This document shows positions 8,825-17,567 of a stretch of DNA of 64,000 nucleotides, piece after piece. Source of the stretch: Rhizobacter sp. Root1238. Lineage in GTDB: Bacteria; Pseudomonadota; Gammaproteobacteria; Burkholderiales; Burkholderiaceae_C. The first letter of the stretch is position 1. Each line of letters opens with the position of its first letter. Both the position numbers and the translations under genes were made by a program. The notes under the pieces are model-generated. The model worked only from the letters and a program-made list of their open reading frames with translations. It was not told where the DNA came from and did no database searches. The DNA is taken from assembly GCF_001425825.1 (NCBI RefSeq), contig NZ_LMDM01000007.1, forward strand, positions 55,013-119,012, written 5' to 3'.

Positions 8825-9407
8825 CGTCGATCACCTGGGCTTGCGGGGTCTCGCGGCTGCGCCGCGTCTCGGGTTCGCGCCCGGCCATGCCGTCGCTGCG
8901 GCCGGGCGCCACGTCGGAACGCAACTGGCCGGACAGCGAGCGCACATACGCCACCAGTTGCCAGACCTGGTCTTCGCTCAGGTGGCTGCCGAACGACGGC
9001 ATGCCGGCCGGCCGGCCCTGCACGATGGATGCATAGACCTGGGCCGGCTCGCTGCCGTAGATCCACGGCGCATCGCTGAGCGCCGGGCCCCAATCGCCCC
9101 CGCCACCCGGCGCGTGGCAGCCGCTGCAGTTGAACCAGCGGTACAGGCGCTTGCCTTGCGAGACCGCATAGGCGTTGCCTTCGACGGTGTAGCCGGTCGA
9201 CGGCAGGTGGGGATCGCCGGCCGCGACGCCGGCGGGCTTGCCGGGCTGCAGGTCGGTGTGCCGCAGCGGCGGCGCGCTGGCCGAGGTCTGCGGCGGGTCG
9301 AACTCGCGCCGCTCGCGTTCGCAGGCGCTCGCCGCGCAGGCCAGCACGCAGGCCAGCGCCCGCGCTGCGGCCTGCGGCCACCACCGGTCACGGCAGCGAG
9401 AAGACAT
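8808..9407 (-). CDS. c-type cytochrome, probable lipoprotein
   Basis: This 199-residue secreted protein starts with a hydrophobic leader ending in a Cys-containing ASAC motif, so it may be lipid-anchored. The single haem-binding site is CSGCH in YRWFNCSGCH, with Met in AGMPSFG as the likely distal ligand, followed by a QLVAYVRSLSG C-terminal helix. After that comes an about 35-residue charged, probably disordered tail. It lies between the PQQ dehydrogenase and oxidase subunit II, overlapping both, so it is the obvious electron carrier from the dehydrogenase to the caa3 oxidase. The start at 9407 has an AAGGGGG sequence at suitable distance. Confidence 0.83.
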   Translation of the reverse strand: MSSRCRDRWWPQAAARALACVLACAASACERERREFDPPQTSASAPPLRHTDLQPGKPAGVAAGDPHLPSTGYTVEGNAYAVSQGKRLYRWFNCSGCHAPGGGGDWGPALSDAPWIYGSEPAQVYASIVQGRPAGMPSFGSHLSEDQVWQLVAYVRSLSGQLRSDVAPGRSDGMAGREPETRRSRETPQAQVIDDGTRR

Positions 9408-11171
9408 ACAGGGTGCCCCCTTTCTGCGTGTGCTGCTTGAGGTCGGCCATCGCCCCGGAGAAGCCCTTGGCGGCGGTGCGGTCGCGCACGTCCAGGTCCT
9501 TCGACACGACCGCGCCGGCCCAGCCGCCGACACCCGAGACCACCGCGACGTACTGCTTGCCGTCGGGCCCGCGGTAGCTGATCGGCTGGCCGACGATGCC
9601 CGAGTCGGTCTTGAAGCGCCACAGCAGCTCGCCGGTGCGCGCATCGACCGCCTTGAACCAGCCGTCCATCGTGCCGTAGAAGACCAGGTCGCCGGCCGTC
9701 GCGACGGCGCCGCTCCAGACCGGGAAGTTCTCGCGGATCGACCACACCATGCGCGCGCCCACCGGGTCCCAGGCGCCGAACACGCCGCGGTGGCCGCCGG
9801 GGCCGGCGTACATGCGCACCTCGGCGCCGAGGTAGGGCGTGCCGGAGATGTAGCTCGCATCGAAGGCCGTCATGTCCTGGCACAGGTTCTGGTGCGGCAT
9901 GTACAGCAGCCGCGTGCGGGGCGACCAGGCGGACGGCTGCCAGTCCTTGCCGCCGGGCGAGGCCGGGCAGACGTTGCGCACCACCTCGCCGAGGCGCGGG
10001 TCGACGGCCGGGTTCATGCGGGGTCGCCCGCTCGCCAGGTCGACGCCGGTGCTGGTGGTGACCTTGACGAAGGGCGTCGCCGACAGCACCTCGCCGCTCT
10101 CGCGGTCGATCACGTAGACGAAGCCGTTGCGGTCCGGGTGCACCAGCACCTGGCGCTCGCGGCCCTGCAGCGCGAGCGTCAGCAGCACGTTCTCGTTGGT
10201 GCCGTTGTAGTCGTGCCGGTCGTGCGGCGCGTACTGGTAGAACCAGCGCGCCGCGCCGGTGTCGGGCTGCCGCGCGAAGATGCCGGCCGTCCACTTGTTG
10301 TCGCCCTGGCGCTGCTCGGCGTTCCACGGCGCCGGGTTGGCGGTGCCGTAGTACACCAGGTCGAGCGCCGGGTCGTACGAGATCCAGCCCCATGCGGTGC
10401 CGCCGCCGCGCTGCCAGGCATCGGCCGGCCAGCTGTGCACGCCGAGGTCGCGGCCGCGGTCCTGTTCGTAGAAGGGCTTGAACCCGGGGCCGATCAGCAC
10501 GTCGCTGTCCGGGCCGGTGCTCCAGGCCTTCCAGACGGTGCGGCCGGTCGCGGTGTCGAGCGCGGTCAGCCAGCCACGCACGCCCAGCTCGGCGCCGGCA
10601 TTGCCGACCAGCAGCTTGTCCTTGACGACCAGCGGCGCCATCGTGATCGTCTCGCCGGTCGACGGGTCGCCGAGCTGGCGACGCCACAGCTCGCGGCCGG
10701 TGGCGGCATCGACCGCGACGGTCTGTGCATCGAGCGTGTTGATGAACACGCGCCCGTCCGCATAGGCGGCACCGCGGTTGACGACGTCGCAGCAGGCCAC
10801 GCCCTGCGCATACGGCGTCGGGTGCGGTTCGAAGTGCCACTTGACGTTGGCGCCGGGCTTCGTCAGGTCCAGCGCGTAGAGGTCGTTCGGATACGGGCCG
10901 ACCAGGTACATCGTGTCGCCGACCACCAGAGGGGCTTCTTCATGGCCGCGCTTCACGCCGGTGAAGAAGCTGAACGCGAGGCGCAGCTTCGCGACGTTGC
11001 CGGTGTCGATCTGGTCGAGCGCCGCGTAGCGCGTGCTGGCGTGGTCGTGCGCGGCCATCGGCCAGTCGCCCCGGTCGCCGCCAGTCCGGCCCAGCACGCC
11101 AGGAGGCCCAGCGCCTTCGCGAACCGACCGGCGGGCCCACCGCGTCGCGAACCTCGTTGTCGACCTGCCAT
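9388..11171 (-). CDS. PQQ-dependent alcohol dehydrogenase, with apparent frameshift after the signal peptide
   Basis: The mature part (from DWPMAAHDH) is an eight-bladed quinoprotein of the methanol/ethanol dehydrogenase family. It has the vicinal disulphide VACCDVVNRG, the active-site loop WGWISYDP and the motif NPAPWN...GDNKWT. Ser occupies the place where lanthanide-type XoxF enzymes have the extra Asp (DYD), so a calcium enzyme is expected. There is no cytochrome domain; the next gene supplies it. From ATG 11171 one frame encodes a good signal peptide (RRGGPAGRFAKALGLLACWA, then AATGA), but the mature protein is one base out of phase. The switch is needed near the CCCC run at 11069-11072. 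The continuous frame (start 11223) gives a poor N-terminus with no leader. Confidence 0.85.
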
Positions 11172-11233
11172 CGCATCCCTGGATCGCACGGCACATGCCG
11201 CGCTGCAACACGGCAAGCGGCATGCCGCGGCGC

Positions 11234-12133
11234 TCACGCGAGTGCGGTGTCCAGCACCATCATCAGCACGAAGCCCAGCATCAGCGCGGTGGTGGCGCTG
11301 GTGGCGTTGCCTTTCTCGTGCGAGCCCGGGATGACCTCGTGGCTGACCGCGAACAGCATCGCGCCGGCCGCGAACGCCAGCCCCCACGGCAACAGGCTGC
11401 CGGCAATCGTGACGGCAATGGCGCCCAGCAGCGACGCCACCGGCTCGACCAGCCCCGATGCGGCGCCGAGCCCGACCGACAGCAAGCGGCCATGGCCGAC
11501 GCCGCGCAGCGCGAGCGCCACCACCAGGCCCTCGGGAATGTCCTGCAGCGAGATGCCGGTGGCCAGCGCACGGGCAGGGCCGGCGTCCTGGCCGGCGAAG
11601 GCGACGCCGATCGCGAGCCCTTCGGGAATGTTGTGCAACGAGATCGCCAGCACGAACAGCCAGGCGCGCTTCAGCGCGCGGGCCTGTGCGCTGTCGCCGG
11701 CCGGCTCGAACCAGCTCGACGGCAACCATCGGTCGGCCAGCCGCAGGAACAGCCCGCCGAGCAGGATGCCGCCGCCGACCACTGCAGCGGCGCCCCAGGA
11801 ACCGGCGCCGCGCTCGCGCGCGGATTCGAGCGCCGGAATGATCAGCGAGAACGAGGTGGCGGCCAGCATCACCCCGGCGCCGAAGCCGAGCAGCGCATCG
11901 CTGCAGCGCTGCGAGATGCGCTGCGACAGCAGCACCGGCAGCGTGCCCGCCGCGGTGGCCGCGGCAGCCACCAGGCCACCCGTCAACGCGCCGGCGATGC
12001 GGTCGTCGAGCAGTGTGAACTGCCGCAGCGTTGCCAGGGCCAGCAGGCACAGGCCGGCGACGGCGACGACCGCGCCGATGCAGCGGCGCGGCTGACGCCA
12101 CGCCGGCACCTGCACGGCGGGCAACGAACTCAC
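11234..12133 (-). CDS. ZIP family metal transporter
   Basis: This 299-residue inner-membrane protein has about eight helices and the ZIP metal-site motifs HNIPEGLAIGVAF (helix IV), QDIPEGLVVALAL (helix V) and SHEVIPGSHEKGN. It is a divalent cation importer of the GufA-like branch, probably for zinc, iron or manganese. In helix V the first His of the usual HN motif is Gln, a known variation. The GTG start overlaps the stop of the manganese catalase gene (GTGA), so the two are co-translated. A manganese uptake role would fit the partner but is inferred from context only. Confidence 0.85.
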   Translation of the reverse strand: MSSLPAVQVPAWRQPRRCIGAVVAVAGLCLLALATLRQFTLLDDRIAGALTGGLVAAAATAAGTLPVLLSQRISQRCSDALLGFGAGVMLAATSFSLIIPALESARERGAGSWGAAAVVGGGILLGGLFLRLADRWLPSSWFEPAGDSAQARALKRAWLFVLAISLHNIPEGLAIGVAFAGQDAGPARALATGISLQDIPEGLVVALALRGVGHGRLLSVGLGAASGLVEPVASLLGAIAVTIAGSLLPWGLAFAAGAMLFAVSHEVIPGSHEKGNATSATTALMLGFVLMMVLDTALA

Positions 12134-13152
12134 AACTTGCCGCTCGTCGCCGTGCCGGATCGCGCTGCACCGGCGGCCTTCTTCGACCGTGTCGACGCGA
12201 GCCCGCCGGCGTCGGTTCCGTCCGCGCCGTCAGTGCCGTCAGTGCCGTCCAGGCCGTCGCTGCCGTCGAGCAGGCTGCCATCGACCTGCCCGCCGAGGCG
12301 CGCCAGGTCGACGCCGGTGGCCGGGTTCGATGTCGGATCGGACGCGGTCCGCATCGCCAGCTGCGACACGATGCCGGCTTCGTCGTCGGTCAGCTGCGGT
12401 TCGGGCAGCCCGGAGCCGCCGTCGACCGCCGGCGTCGCTTCGCGGTACTCGAACACCGGCTCGTTGTTCCACGGGCCGCGCGTGTCGCCGTCGCCCTGCG
12501 ACATGTTGAAGTAGACGTTGCTGAACTCCTTCATGCCCGGCAGCTTGCCCGGCGGGAAGCTGGCCGACATCGAGTACAGCGCCTTCTCGAACGATTGCTG
12601 GTGCGAGATCTCGCGCGTCATCAGGAAGCCGAGCGCTTCCTTCACGCCCGGGTCGTCGGTCAGGTTGATCAGCCGCTCGTAGACGATCTTCGCGCGCGCC
12701 TCGGCCGCGATGTTCGAGCGCAGGTCGCAGCTCGGGTCGCCGATGCTGTCCACATAGGCCGCGGTCCACGGCACGCCGGCCGAATTGATGAAGGCCGGCC
12801 CGCCGCCATACAGCACCTGCGTGACGTGCGAATCGTTGCCCGCGCCATGGATGCTGCGGTACAGCTCGGCCTCGCTGTCCATCGCCTCGGCGAGCTGGCC
12901 CTTGGCGCCCTTGTTGAGCATCGCGACGATGGTGCCGATCACCTCGAGGTGGCTCAGCTCTTCGGTGGCGATGTCGATCAGCATGTCCTTGCGGCCCGGG
13001 TCTTCTTCTGCCAGGTACTGCGAGAAGTAGCGGCAGGCGGCCGCCAGCTCGCCTTGCGGTCCGCCGAACTGCTCGAGCATCAGGTTCGCGAGGCCGGGGT
13101 TCGTCTCCTGGACCCGCACGGTGTACTGAAGCCGCTTGTTGTGAGAGAACAT
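12130..13152 (-). CDS. manganese catalase
   Basis: This 340-residue non-haem catalase (ferritin-like four-helix fold) converts hydrogen peroxide to water and oxygen at a di-manganese centre. Visible ligand regions are GELAAACRYFSQ, TEELSHLEVIG (Glu/His), AEARAKIVYERL and REISHQQSFEKAL. The C-terminal about 60 residues are a low-complexity Asp/Gly/Thr-rich and then basic tail. AAAGGA precedes the ATG. It is the first gene of a pair with the ZIP transporter, and the 322-base region upstream separates it from the divergent Gln/Asn-rich gene. Confidence 0.92.
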   Translation of the reverse strand: MFSHNKRLQYTVRVQETNPGLANLMLEQFGGPQGELAAACRYFSQYLAEEDPGRKDMLIDIATEELSHLEVIGTIVAMLNKGAKGQLAEAMDSEAELYRSIHGAGNDSHVTQVLYGGGPAFINSAGVPWTAAYVDSIGDPSCDLRSNIAAEARAKIVYERLINLTDDPGVKEALGFLMTREISHQQSFEKALYSMSASFPPGKLPGMKEFSNVYFNMSQGDGDTRGPWNNEPVFEYREATPAVDGGSGLPEPQLTDDEAGIVSQLAMRTASDPTSNPATGVDLARLGGQVDGSLLDGSDGLDGTDGTDGADGTDAGGLASTRSKKAAGAARSGTATSGKL

Positions 13153-13474
13153 GGAATTCCTTTCAGCCGCATCGCTGCGCGGCACTGCGTTGAGGGAAGG
13201 CGACGTCGACAGATGCACGCCTTCGGCTGATGTGGCATTCCGCGTTCCCATCGCACCGGCGCGCGGTGCAGCGCGAGGCAACGAGCGGTCGTCGCGTGCT
13301 GGTCGCGCGGTGGTCGCGGGGGGTCGAGCAGCCCGTGGGTTGCAGCACGGTTTTCCGATGGCCGGTTGCTTCCGACCCACCGTTGCTGACGATCCGTGCG
13401 GCCGGTCCGCGGGTACGGAGATTGCCGAAGAGGGGTGTCGGCAAGGTCGCCGATTCAACCCACAGGAGATCGCG
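13153..13474. other. 322-base divergent intergenic region
   Basis: This region separates the manganese catalase gene from the Gln/Asn-rich gene. It should hold both promoters. The minus strand has GGGAACGCGGAATG (complement of about 13236-13250), loosely like the GGAAC elements near other stress-type genes here. The last 25 bases carry the leader TTCAACCCACAGGAGATC shared with the gene at 998. No RNA gene or strong hairpin is seen. Confidence 0.4.
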
Positions 13475-13729
13475 ATGAGCGAACAAAACCGCAACCAGCA
13501 GGCCACCAACCAGCAGGGCCAAGGCCAGTCGGGCAACAACCAGGCGCAGGGCAACGAGCAGAACCGCAACCAGGAGCAGCAATCCGGCCAGCGTTCGCAG
13601 AACCAGGCGGGCCAGGACGCATCGCAACAGCGGCAACAAGGCGGCCAGCAAGGTCAGCAAGGCCAGCAGGCCAACCGCGACGAGCAGAACCAGCAACGCC
13701 GCCAGGAATCCGGCAACGGCCAACGTTGA
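13475..13729 (+). CDS. Gln/Asn-rich small disordered protein
   Basis: This 84-residue protein is made almost entirely of Gln, Asn, Gly, Arg, Glu and Ser, without any hydrophobic segment or signal peptide (it starts MSEQNRNQQATNQ). Repeats such as QQGQ, NRNQ and QRQQ run through it. It is certain to be unstructured and highly soluble, like hydrophilin-type desiccation or stress proteins, though no named family is recognised. The AGGAG site six bases before the ATG and clean third-position GC use support it as a real gene. It faces the manganese catalase gene, which suggests a stress setting. Confidence 0.7.
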   Translation: MSEQNRNQQATNQQGQGQSGNNQAQGNEQNRNQEQQSGQRSQNQAGQDASQQRQQGGQQGQQGQQANRDEQNQQRRQESGNGQR

Positions 13730-13739
13730 CCGGCTGTCT

Positions 13740-13765
13740 GCCCGCGGGGCCTGGCCCTCGCGGGC
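13740..13765 (+). terminator. GC-rich hairpin, possible terminator
   Basis: A strong stem GCCCGCG / CGCGGGC with additional inner pairing (GGCC/GGCC-like) follows the Gln/Asn-rich gene by ten bases and is followed by TCTTC rather than a run of T. It may end or attenuate transcription before the peptidase gene. Confidence 0.4.
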
Positions 13766-13783
13766 TCTTCACCCTCCTTGCCC

Positions 13784-15832
13784 ATGACCAGCCGCCAAGC
13801 CTTTTCCATCGATGACCTCTTTCTCGATCAACGCATCACCGACGTGCACCTCGCCGCAGGCGGGCAGCAGGCCGTCTGCGCGGTGCGCAGTCCGTCGCGC
13901 GCCGACGACCGCTACCGGTCGGCGCTGTGGTGCTTCGACCTCGGCGGCGCGCCGCCGCGCCGGCTGACGCACAGCGACAGCCGCGACGAGGCGCCGCGCT
14001 GGGCGCCGGACGGCTCGCAGATCGCGTTCCTGTCCGACCGCGCCGAGACGGGCACCTCGCAGATCCACCTGATCCCGGCCGATGGCGGCGAGTCGCGTGC
14101 GTTGACGCGGCTGCCGCGCGGTGTCGGCTCGTTCGCATGGCGGCCTCAGGGCGACCTGCTGCTGGCGGTCTGCCCGGTGTCGGTCGATCCGGACCGGCGC
14201 GCCGATGCCGACGAGATCACCGAGGGCGCGCAGGCCCGGGCGCGCGACACGCAGTTGCCGCAACTGGTGTGGCGCACGCCGTACAAGGCCGACGGCACCG
14301 GCTACGAGCTCGACACCCGCCACCACCTGTTCCTGATCGATGCCGACAGCGGCGAGGCGACGCAGCTGACGCACGGGCCGTTCAACGTGCGCAGCGCGGC
14401 GTGGGCGCCGGACGGCGAGCGCATCTGCCTGAGCCGCACGCGCGAGGACGCAGGCTTCGAGCATTGCACCGACATCTGGATGCTGAGCCTCGACGGCCGG
14501 CAGGCCGGCGCACGCCAGCGACTGTCGCACCGGCAAAGCAATTCGAGCTGGCCAGGCTGGTCGCCGGACGGCCATTGGATCGTCTTCAGCGGCTCGGTCG
14601 AGGACGGCGATGCACAGCAGTCGCTGTGGTTGATCGATGTCGAAGCCGTCGGCAAAGGCGACGGCAATGAACGGCGCACGTCGGTGCAGCCGCTGGGCGA
14701 CGAATCGATCGAGGTCGTCGCGGGCGAGCTGCACTGGCACCGCGACTCCGGCGCCGTCGCGTTCGTGCAGGCCCACCTCGGCCTGCAGCGCATCGCGAGC
14801 ATCGCGGTGCCGGGCGGCGCGTTGACCGCGGTGGTCGGCGGGCACCGCCATGTCGACCGCCTCGCCTGCAACGAACGCGATCTGGTGTTCACCGCGCAAC
14901 GGGCCGATGCCGCCTGCGAGCTGCACCGTGCCGACTGGCGCGGCGAGGGCGAGACGCCCTTGAGCCGGCTGAACGACTGGTGGGACCGGCGCAGCGTGCC
15001 GCAGGTCGAACTGCGCCGCTTCAACGTGCCGGACGGCCGCGGGCGGCACGAGGAGATCGACGGCTGGCTGCTGCGCCCCGCCGGCGTGCGCGACGACGAG
15101 CCGACGCCGCTGCTGGTCGACATCCACGGCGGCCCGGCCAGCTACGCGATGCTGAGTTTCTCGACCCATGCGTATTGGCAGGTGATGGCGTCGCGCGGCT
15201 GGTCGGTGCTGGCCTTGAACACGGTCGGCTCCAGCAGCTACGGCCGCGACTTCGCGGCACGGCTGCGCACGCGCTGGGGCGAGCTCGACCTGCCGCAGGT
15301 GCTGGCGGCCATCGACGACCTGCAGGCCAAGGGGCTGGTCGACGAACGGCTCGCGATCATCGGCGGCTCGTACGGCGGCTACCTCAGCGCGTGGGCGATC
15401 GGCCATTGCCGGCGCTTCAAGGCGGCGGTGGTGTGCGCACCGGTCGGCAACCTCGAATCGCACTTCGGCACCTCCGACAGCGGCTACTACGCCGACGCCT
15501 ATTCGATCGGCGGCGAGCCGAAGGAGCGGCGTGCGCTGATGGCCCGGCTGTCGCCGATGACGAGCATCGAGCAGGCGACGACGCCGGCGCTGTTCCTGCA
15601 GGGCAAGGACGACCAGCGCTGCCCGGTCGGCCAGTCGGAGGAGCTGTACACGAAGCTGCGGCGCTGCCGCCGCGCGCCGTGCGAGATGGTGCTGTACCCG
15701 GGCGGCGACCACCACGTGCTGACCACCGGCAAGCCGTCGCACCGGCGCGACGGGCTGCAGCGCATCGTCGACTGGCTGGAACGCTGGGTCGATGCCGATT
15801 CGCAGGCGGATTCGCAGGCCGATGCGGCCTGA
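13784..15832 (+). CDS. S9 family prolyl oligopeptidase / acylaminoacyl-peptidase
   Basis: This 682-residue cytoplasmic serine peptidase has an N-terminal beta-propeller with TolB/WD40-like repeats (WAPDGSQIAFLSDR, WAPDGERICLSR, WSPDGHWIVFSGS) and a C-terminal alpha/beta hydrolase. The catalytic Ser is in GGSYGGYLSAW (about residue 529), the Asp in GKDDQRCPVGQ and the His in GGDHHVL. Members remove N-terminal or acylated residues from short peptides. The ATG at 13784 is preferred over a TTG two codons upstream. No signal peptide is present. Confidence 0.9.
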   Translation: MTSRQAFSIDDLFLDQRITDVHLAAGGQQAVCAVRSPSRADDRYRSALWCFDLGGAPPRRLTHSDSRDEAPRWAPDGSQIAFLSDRAETGTSQIHLIPADGGESRALTRLPRGVGSFAWRPQGDLLLAVCPVSVDPDRRADADEITEGAQARARDTQLPQLVWRTPYKADGTGYELDTRHHLFLIDADSGEATQLTHGPFNVRSAAWAPDGERICLSRTREDAGFEHCTDIWMLSLDGRQAGARQRLSHRQSNSSWPGWSPDGHWIVFSGSVEDGDAQQSLWLIDVEAVGKGDGNERRTSVQPLGDESIEVVAGELHWHRDSGAVAFVQAHLGLQRIASIAVPGGALTAVVGGHRHVDRLACNERDLVFTAQRADAACELHRADWRGEGETPLSRLNDWWDRRSVPQVELRRFNVPDGRGRHEEIDGWLLRPAGVRDDEPTPLLVDIHGGPASYAMLSFSTHAYWQVMASRGWSVLALNTVGSSSYGRDFAARLRTRWGELDLPQVLAAIDDLQAKGLVDERLAIIGGSYGGYLSAWAIGHCRRFKAAVVCAPVGNLESHFGTSDSGYYADAYSIGGEPKERRALMARLSPMTSIEQATTPALFLQGKDDQRCPVGQSEELYTKLRRCRRAPCEMVLYPGGDHHVLTTGKPSHRRDGLQRIVDWLERWVDADSQADSQADAA

Positions 15833-15852
15833 ACCACGACAAGGAGTCGATG

Positions 15853-16335
15853 ATGGGGATGTCATTGCCGATCGACAAGCAGGCACGCCGGCTCGCCGGC
15901 GAGGCGCAGTCCGCGCAGGCCAAGGTGCCGACCTACCAGGAACTGCTGGACGAGGCGCTGGAAAACACCTTCCCGGCCAGCGATCCGGTCGCGACGAGCG
16001 TCGCGCTGCATGTGCACGAGCCGCGCCTGAGCGAGCGCGATGCGAAGGACTGGACGCTGGCCCCCGGCGCGTGCCCGCCGGTCGGGCAGCGCAGCGACGC
16101 GGTGGCGGCCACCACCGGACGCGCCGCTGCGCACGTCATCGTGCCGTTGTCGTGGAACGACGGCGCGCAGCGCTTCGTGATCGTGCCGGCCGGCCCGTGC
16201 ACGATCGAGCAGACCGACGAGTTCGCGCTGCTGCGCTGGAACCAGCAGGGAACCAGCCGTTCGGTGTCGATGCGCCTGCAGGAATTGCAGGTGCTGCTGG
16301 CCGAGGGCCGGATCGAGCGGGCCGAACTCGAATGA
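15853..16335 (+). CDS. conserved hypothetical protein with ENTFPASDP motif
   Basis: This is a soluble protein of about 160 residues. Residues 30-50 contain LLDEALENTFPASDPVAT, a motif found near the N-terminus of many short proteobacterial stress-associated proteins of unknown role. The C-terminal half (about 95-160) is a beta-rich stretch ending with a predicted helix (LQELQVLLAEGRIERAELE). AAGGAG lies just upstream; three in-frame ATG codons at 15850, 15853 and 15859 are possible starts. It lies 20 bases downstream of the S9 peptidase and is probably co-transcribed. Function unknown. Confidence 0.7.
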   Translation: MGMSLPIDKQARRLAGEAQSAQAKVPTYQELLDEALENTFPASDPVATSVALHVHEPRLSERDAKDWTLAPGACPPVGQRSDAVAATTGRAAAHVIVPLSWNDGAQRFVIVPAGPCTIEQTDEFALLRWNQQGTSRSVSMRLQELQVLLAEGRIERAELE

Positions 16336-16348
16336 CCCGCGGCTGAAC

Positions 16349-16864
16349 TCAGCGCCGCGCGCCGCCGTGCGCCGTGGCGACGCCGGCATCGTCGCGCGCG
16401 TGCAGCGAACTCGGCGCATCGAGGCCGGCGTGGTCGGAGATGCCGATGCCCAGCCGGTCCACCAGCTCGCCGCCGAGCCAGGCGGTGACCATCGACAACG
16501 CCGCGCCGAGCACCGACAGCAGCACCGCGAGGCCCGGTGGCTGCGCCGGCGCATCGATGCGCAGCCAGCCGCTGGTCGCGAACAGCAGCAGCACGATGAC
16601 GTTGCCGATGCCGTGCATCGCCCCCACCGAGCGGGCGCGGGTGCCGTGCGGGATCGCCAGCCAGTCGATGGTGCCGAACGGCGCGGCCACCAGCCCGCCG
16701 ATCACGCCGGCCCAGATCAGGTAGTGCGCAGCGGCGGCCATGCCCGGTAGCGTCAGCGCGATGTTCAGCACGTCGAAGATCACCGAGGTGGCCAGCAGCC
16801 CGAGCGGGAACACGATGAGCATCTGGTGCACCGGGTGGCCGAGAAGTTTCGCCTTGCTTTCCAT
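16349..16864 (-). CDS. DUF2231 family membrane protein
   Basis: This 171-residue protein has four membrane segments and the DUF2231 signature near the N-terminus: LLGHPVHQMLIVFPLGL, then DWLAIPHGTRARSVG in the loop. DUF2231 proteins are bacterial inner-membrane proteins of unknown, perhaps redox-related, function. The C-terminal 25 residues are polar. It is convergent with the ENTFPASDP gene (13-base gap) and divergent from the next membrane protein gene. GGAG precedes the ATG by nine bases. Confidence 0.8.
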   Translation of the reverse strand: MESKAKLLGHPVHQMLIVFPLGLLATSVIFDVLNIALTLPGMAAAAHYLIWAGVIGGLVAAPFGTIDWLAIPHGTRARSVGAMHGIGNVIVLLLFATSGWLRIDAPAQPPGLAVLLSVLGAALSMVTAWLGGELVDRLGIGISDHAGLDAPSSLHARDDAGVATAHGGARR

Positions 16865-16924
16865 GGAGGTTTCTCCGTCGAGGGGAAGGAACCGCAAAGA
16901 CGGCAAGCCGCATGCCGCGAGCGG

Positions 16925-16972
16925 GCGTGCCGATTGCCGCGACGGCATGCTTGCCCGTCTGCGCGACATTCC
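16925..16972. promoter_or_regulatory. partial copies of the shared motif pair
   Basis: GCGTGCCGATTGCC (16925-16938) and CGACATTCC (16964-16972) resemble the paired motifs at 872-916 and 18011-18047. They lie upstream of the DUF2231 gene but fall at the start of, or inside, the opposite gene, so the case is weaker here. Confidence 0.25.
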
Positions 16973-17567
16973 GGAGCGAAACGAATTGACCCCTGCGCCT
17001 CTCGAACTGCTGCTGTTCGCCGGCCTGCTGCCGCTGTGGCTGGTGGCCGGCTGGGCGGACTGGCTGTGCCACCGCGTGCAGCGCATCGAGCACAGCAGCG
17101 GCCTGCCCGAGACGCTGATGCACGGTGCGATGCTGCTGTCGATGGCGGTCGCGGTGAGCGCGGCGCTGCTGCTGGAGATCGATGCCGCGGTGCTGCTGCT
17201 GGCCGCGGCCTGCTGCATCGTCCACGAGGCGGTGGTGTGGTGCGACCTCGTCTATGCCGACCGCTGCCGCCGCATCCCGCCGGCCGAACAATGGGTGCAT
17301 GCGATCCAGATCGCCGCGCCGTGGGTCGGCCTCGTCGGGCTGGGTTGGGTCCACGCTGACCAGGTCCGCGCGCTGTGGGACGGCAGCGGCACGGCCGACT
17401 GGTCGTGGCGCGCGAAGGCCGATCCGGTGCCGCTGCGCTGGCTGGCCGCCACCGGGGTCGCGGCGCTGCTGCTGGTGCTGCTGCCGTTCGCCGACGAATG
17501 GCGGCGCGCGTGGCGTGCTCAGCTGCGCCGTGCGGCGAGTGCCAGCCCGAGCGCGAAGGCGGCGTAG
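16947..17567 (+). CDS. multi-pass membrane protein, unknown function
   Basis: This protein of about 206 residues has four or five hydrophobic helices (about residues 18-36, 58-78, 80-100, 117-135, 160-180). His, Trp and Cys residues lie at the helix edges (WADWLCHRV, CCIVHEAVVW), which could bind metal or haem, but no family is recognised. The start is uncertain: ATG 16947 lacks a ribosome site, while a TTG at 16986 is preceded by CCGGAG. The last 49 bases overlap the opposite gene at 17519. It is one of a run of small membrane genes with unknown roles. Confidence 0.6.
   Translation: MLARLRDIPERNELTPAPLELLLFAGLLPLWLVAGWADWLCHRVQRIEHSSGLPETLMHGAMLLSMAVAVSAALLLEIDAAVLLLAAACCIVHEAVVWCDLVYADRCRRIPPAEQWVHAIQIAAPWVGLVGLGWVHADQVRALWDGSGTADWSWRAKADPVPLRWLAATGVAALLLVLLPFADEWRRAWRAQLRRAASASPSAKAA

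Noticed and set aside
9238..11334. Long open frame on the plus strand (about 698 codons) opposite the PQQ dehydrogenase
   Set aside because: It is the mirror of a well-recognised enzyme gene; high GC in third positions keeps antisense frames open. Its product is Arg/Ala/Val-rich and matches no family.
16740..16946. N-terminal extension of the membrane protein at 16947
   Set aside because: The extension overlies the start of the divergent DUF2231 gene and its product is not hydrophobic or conserved-looking.
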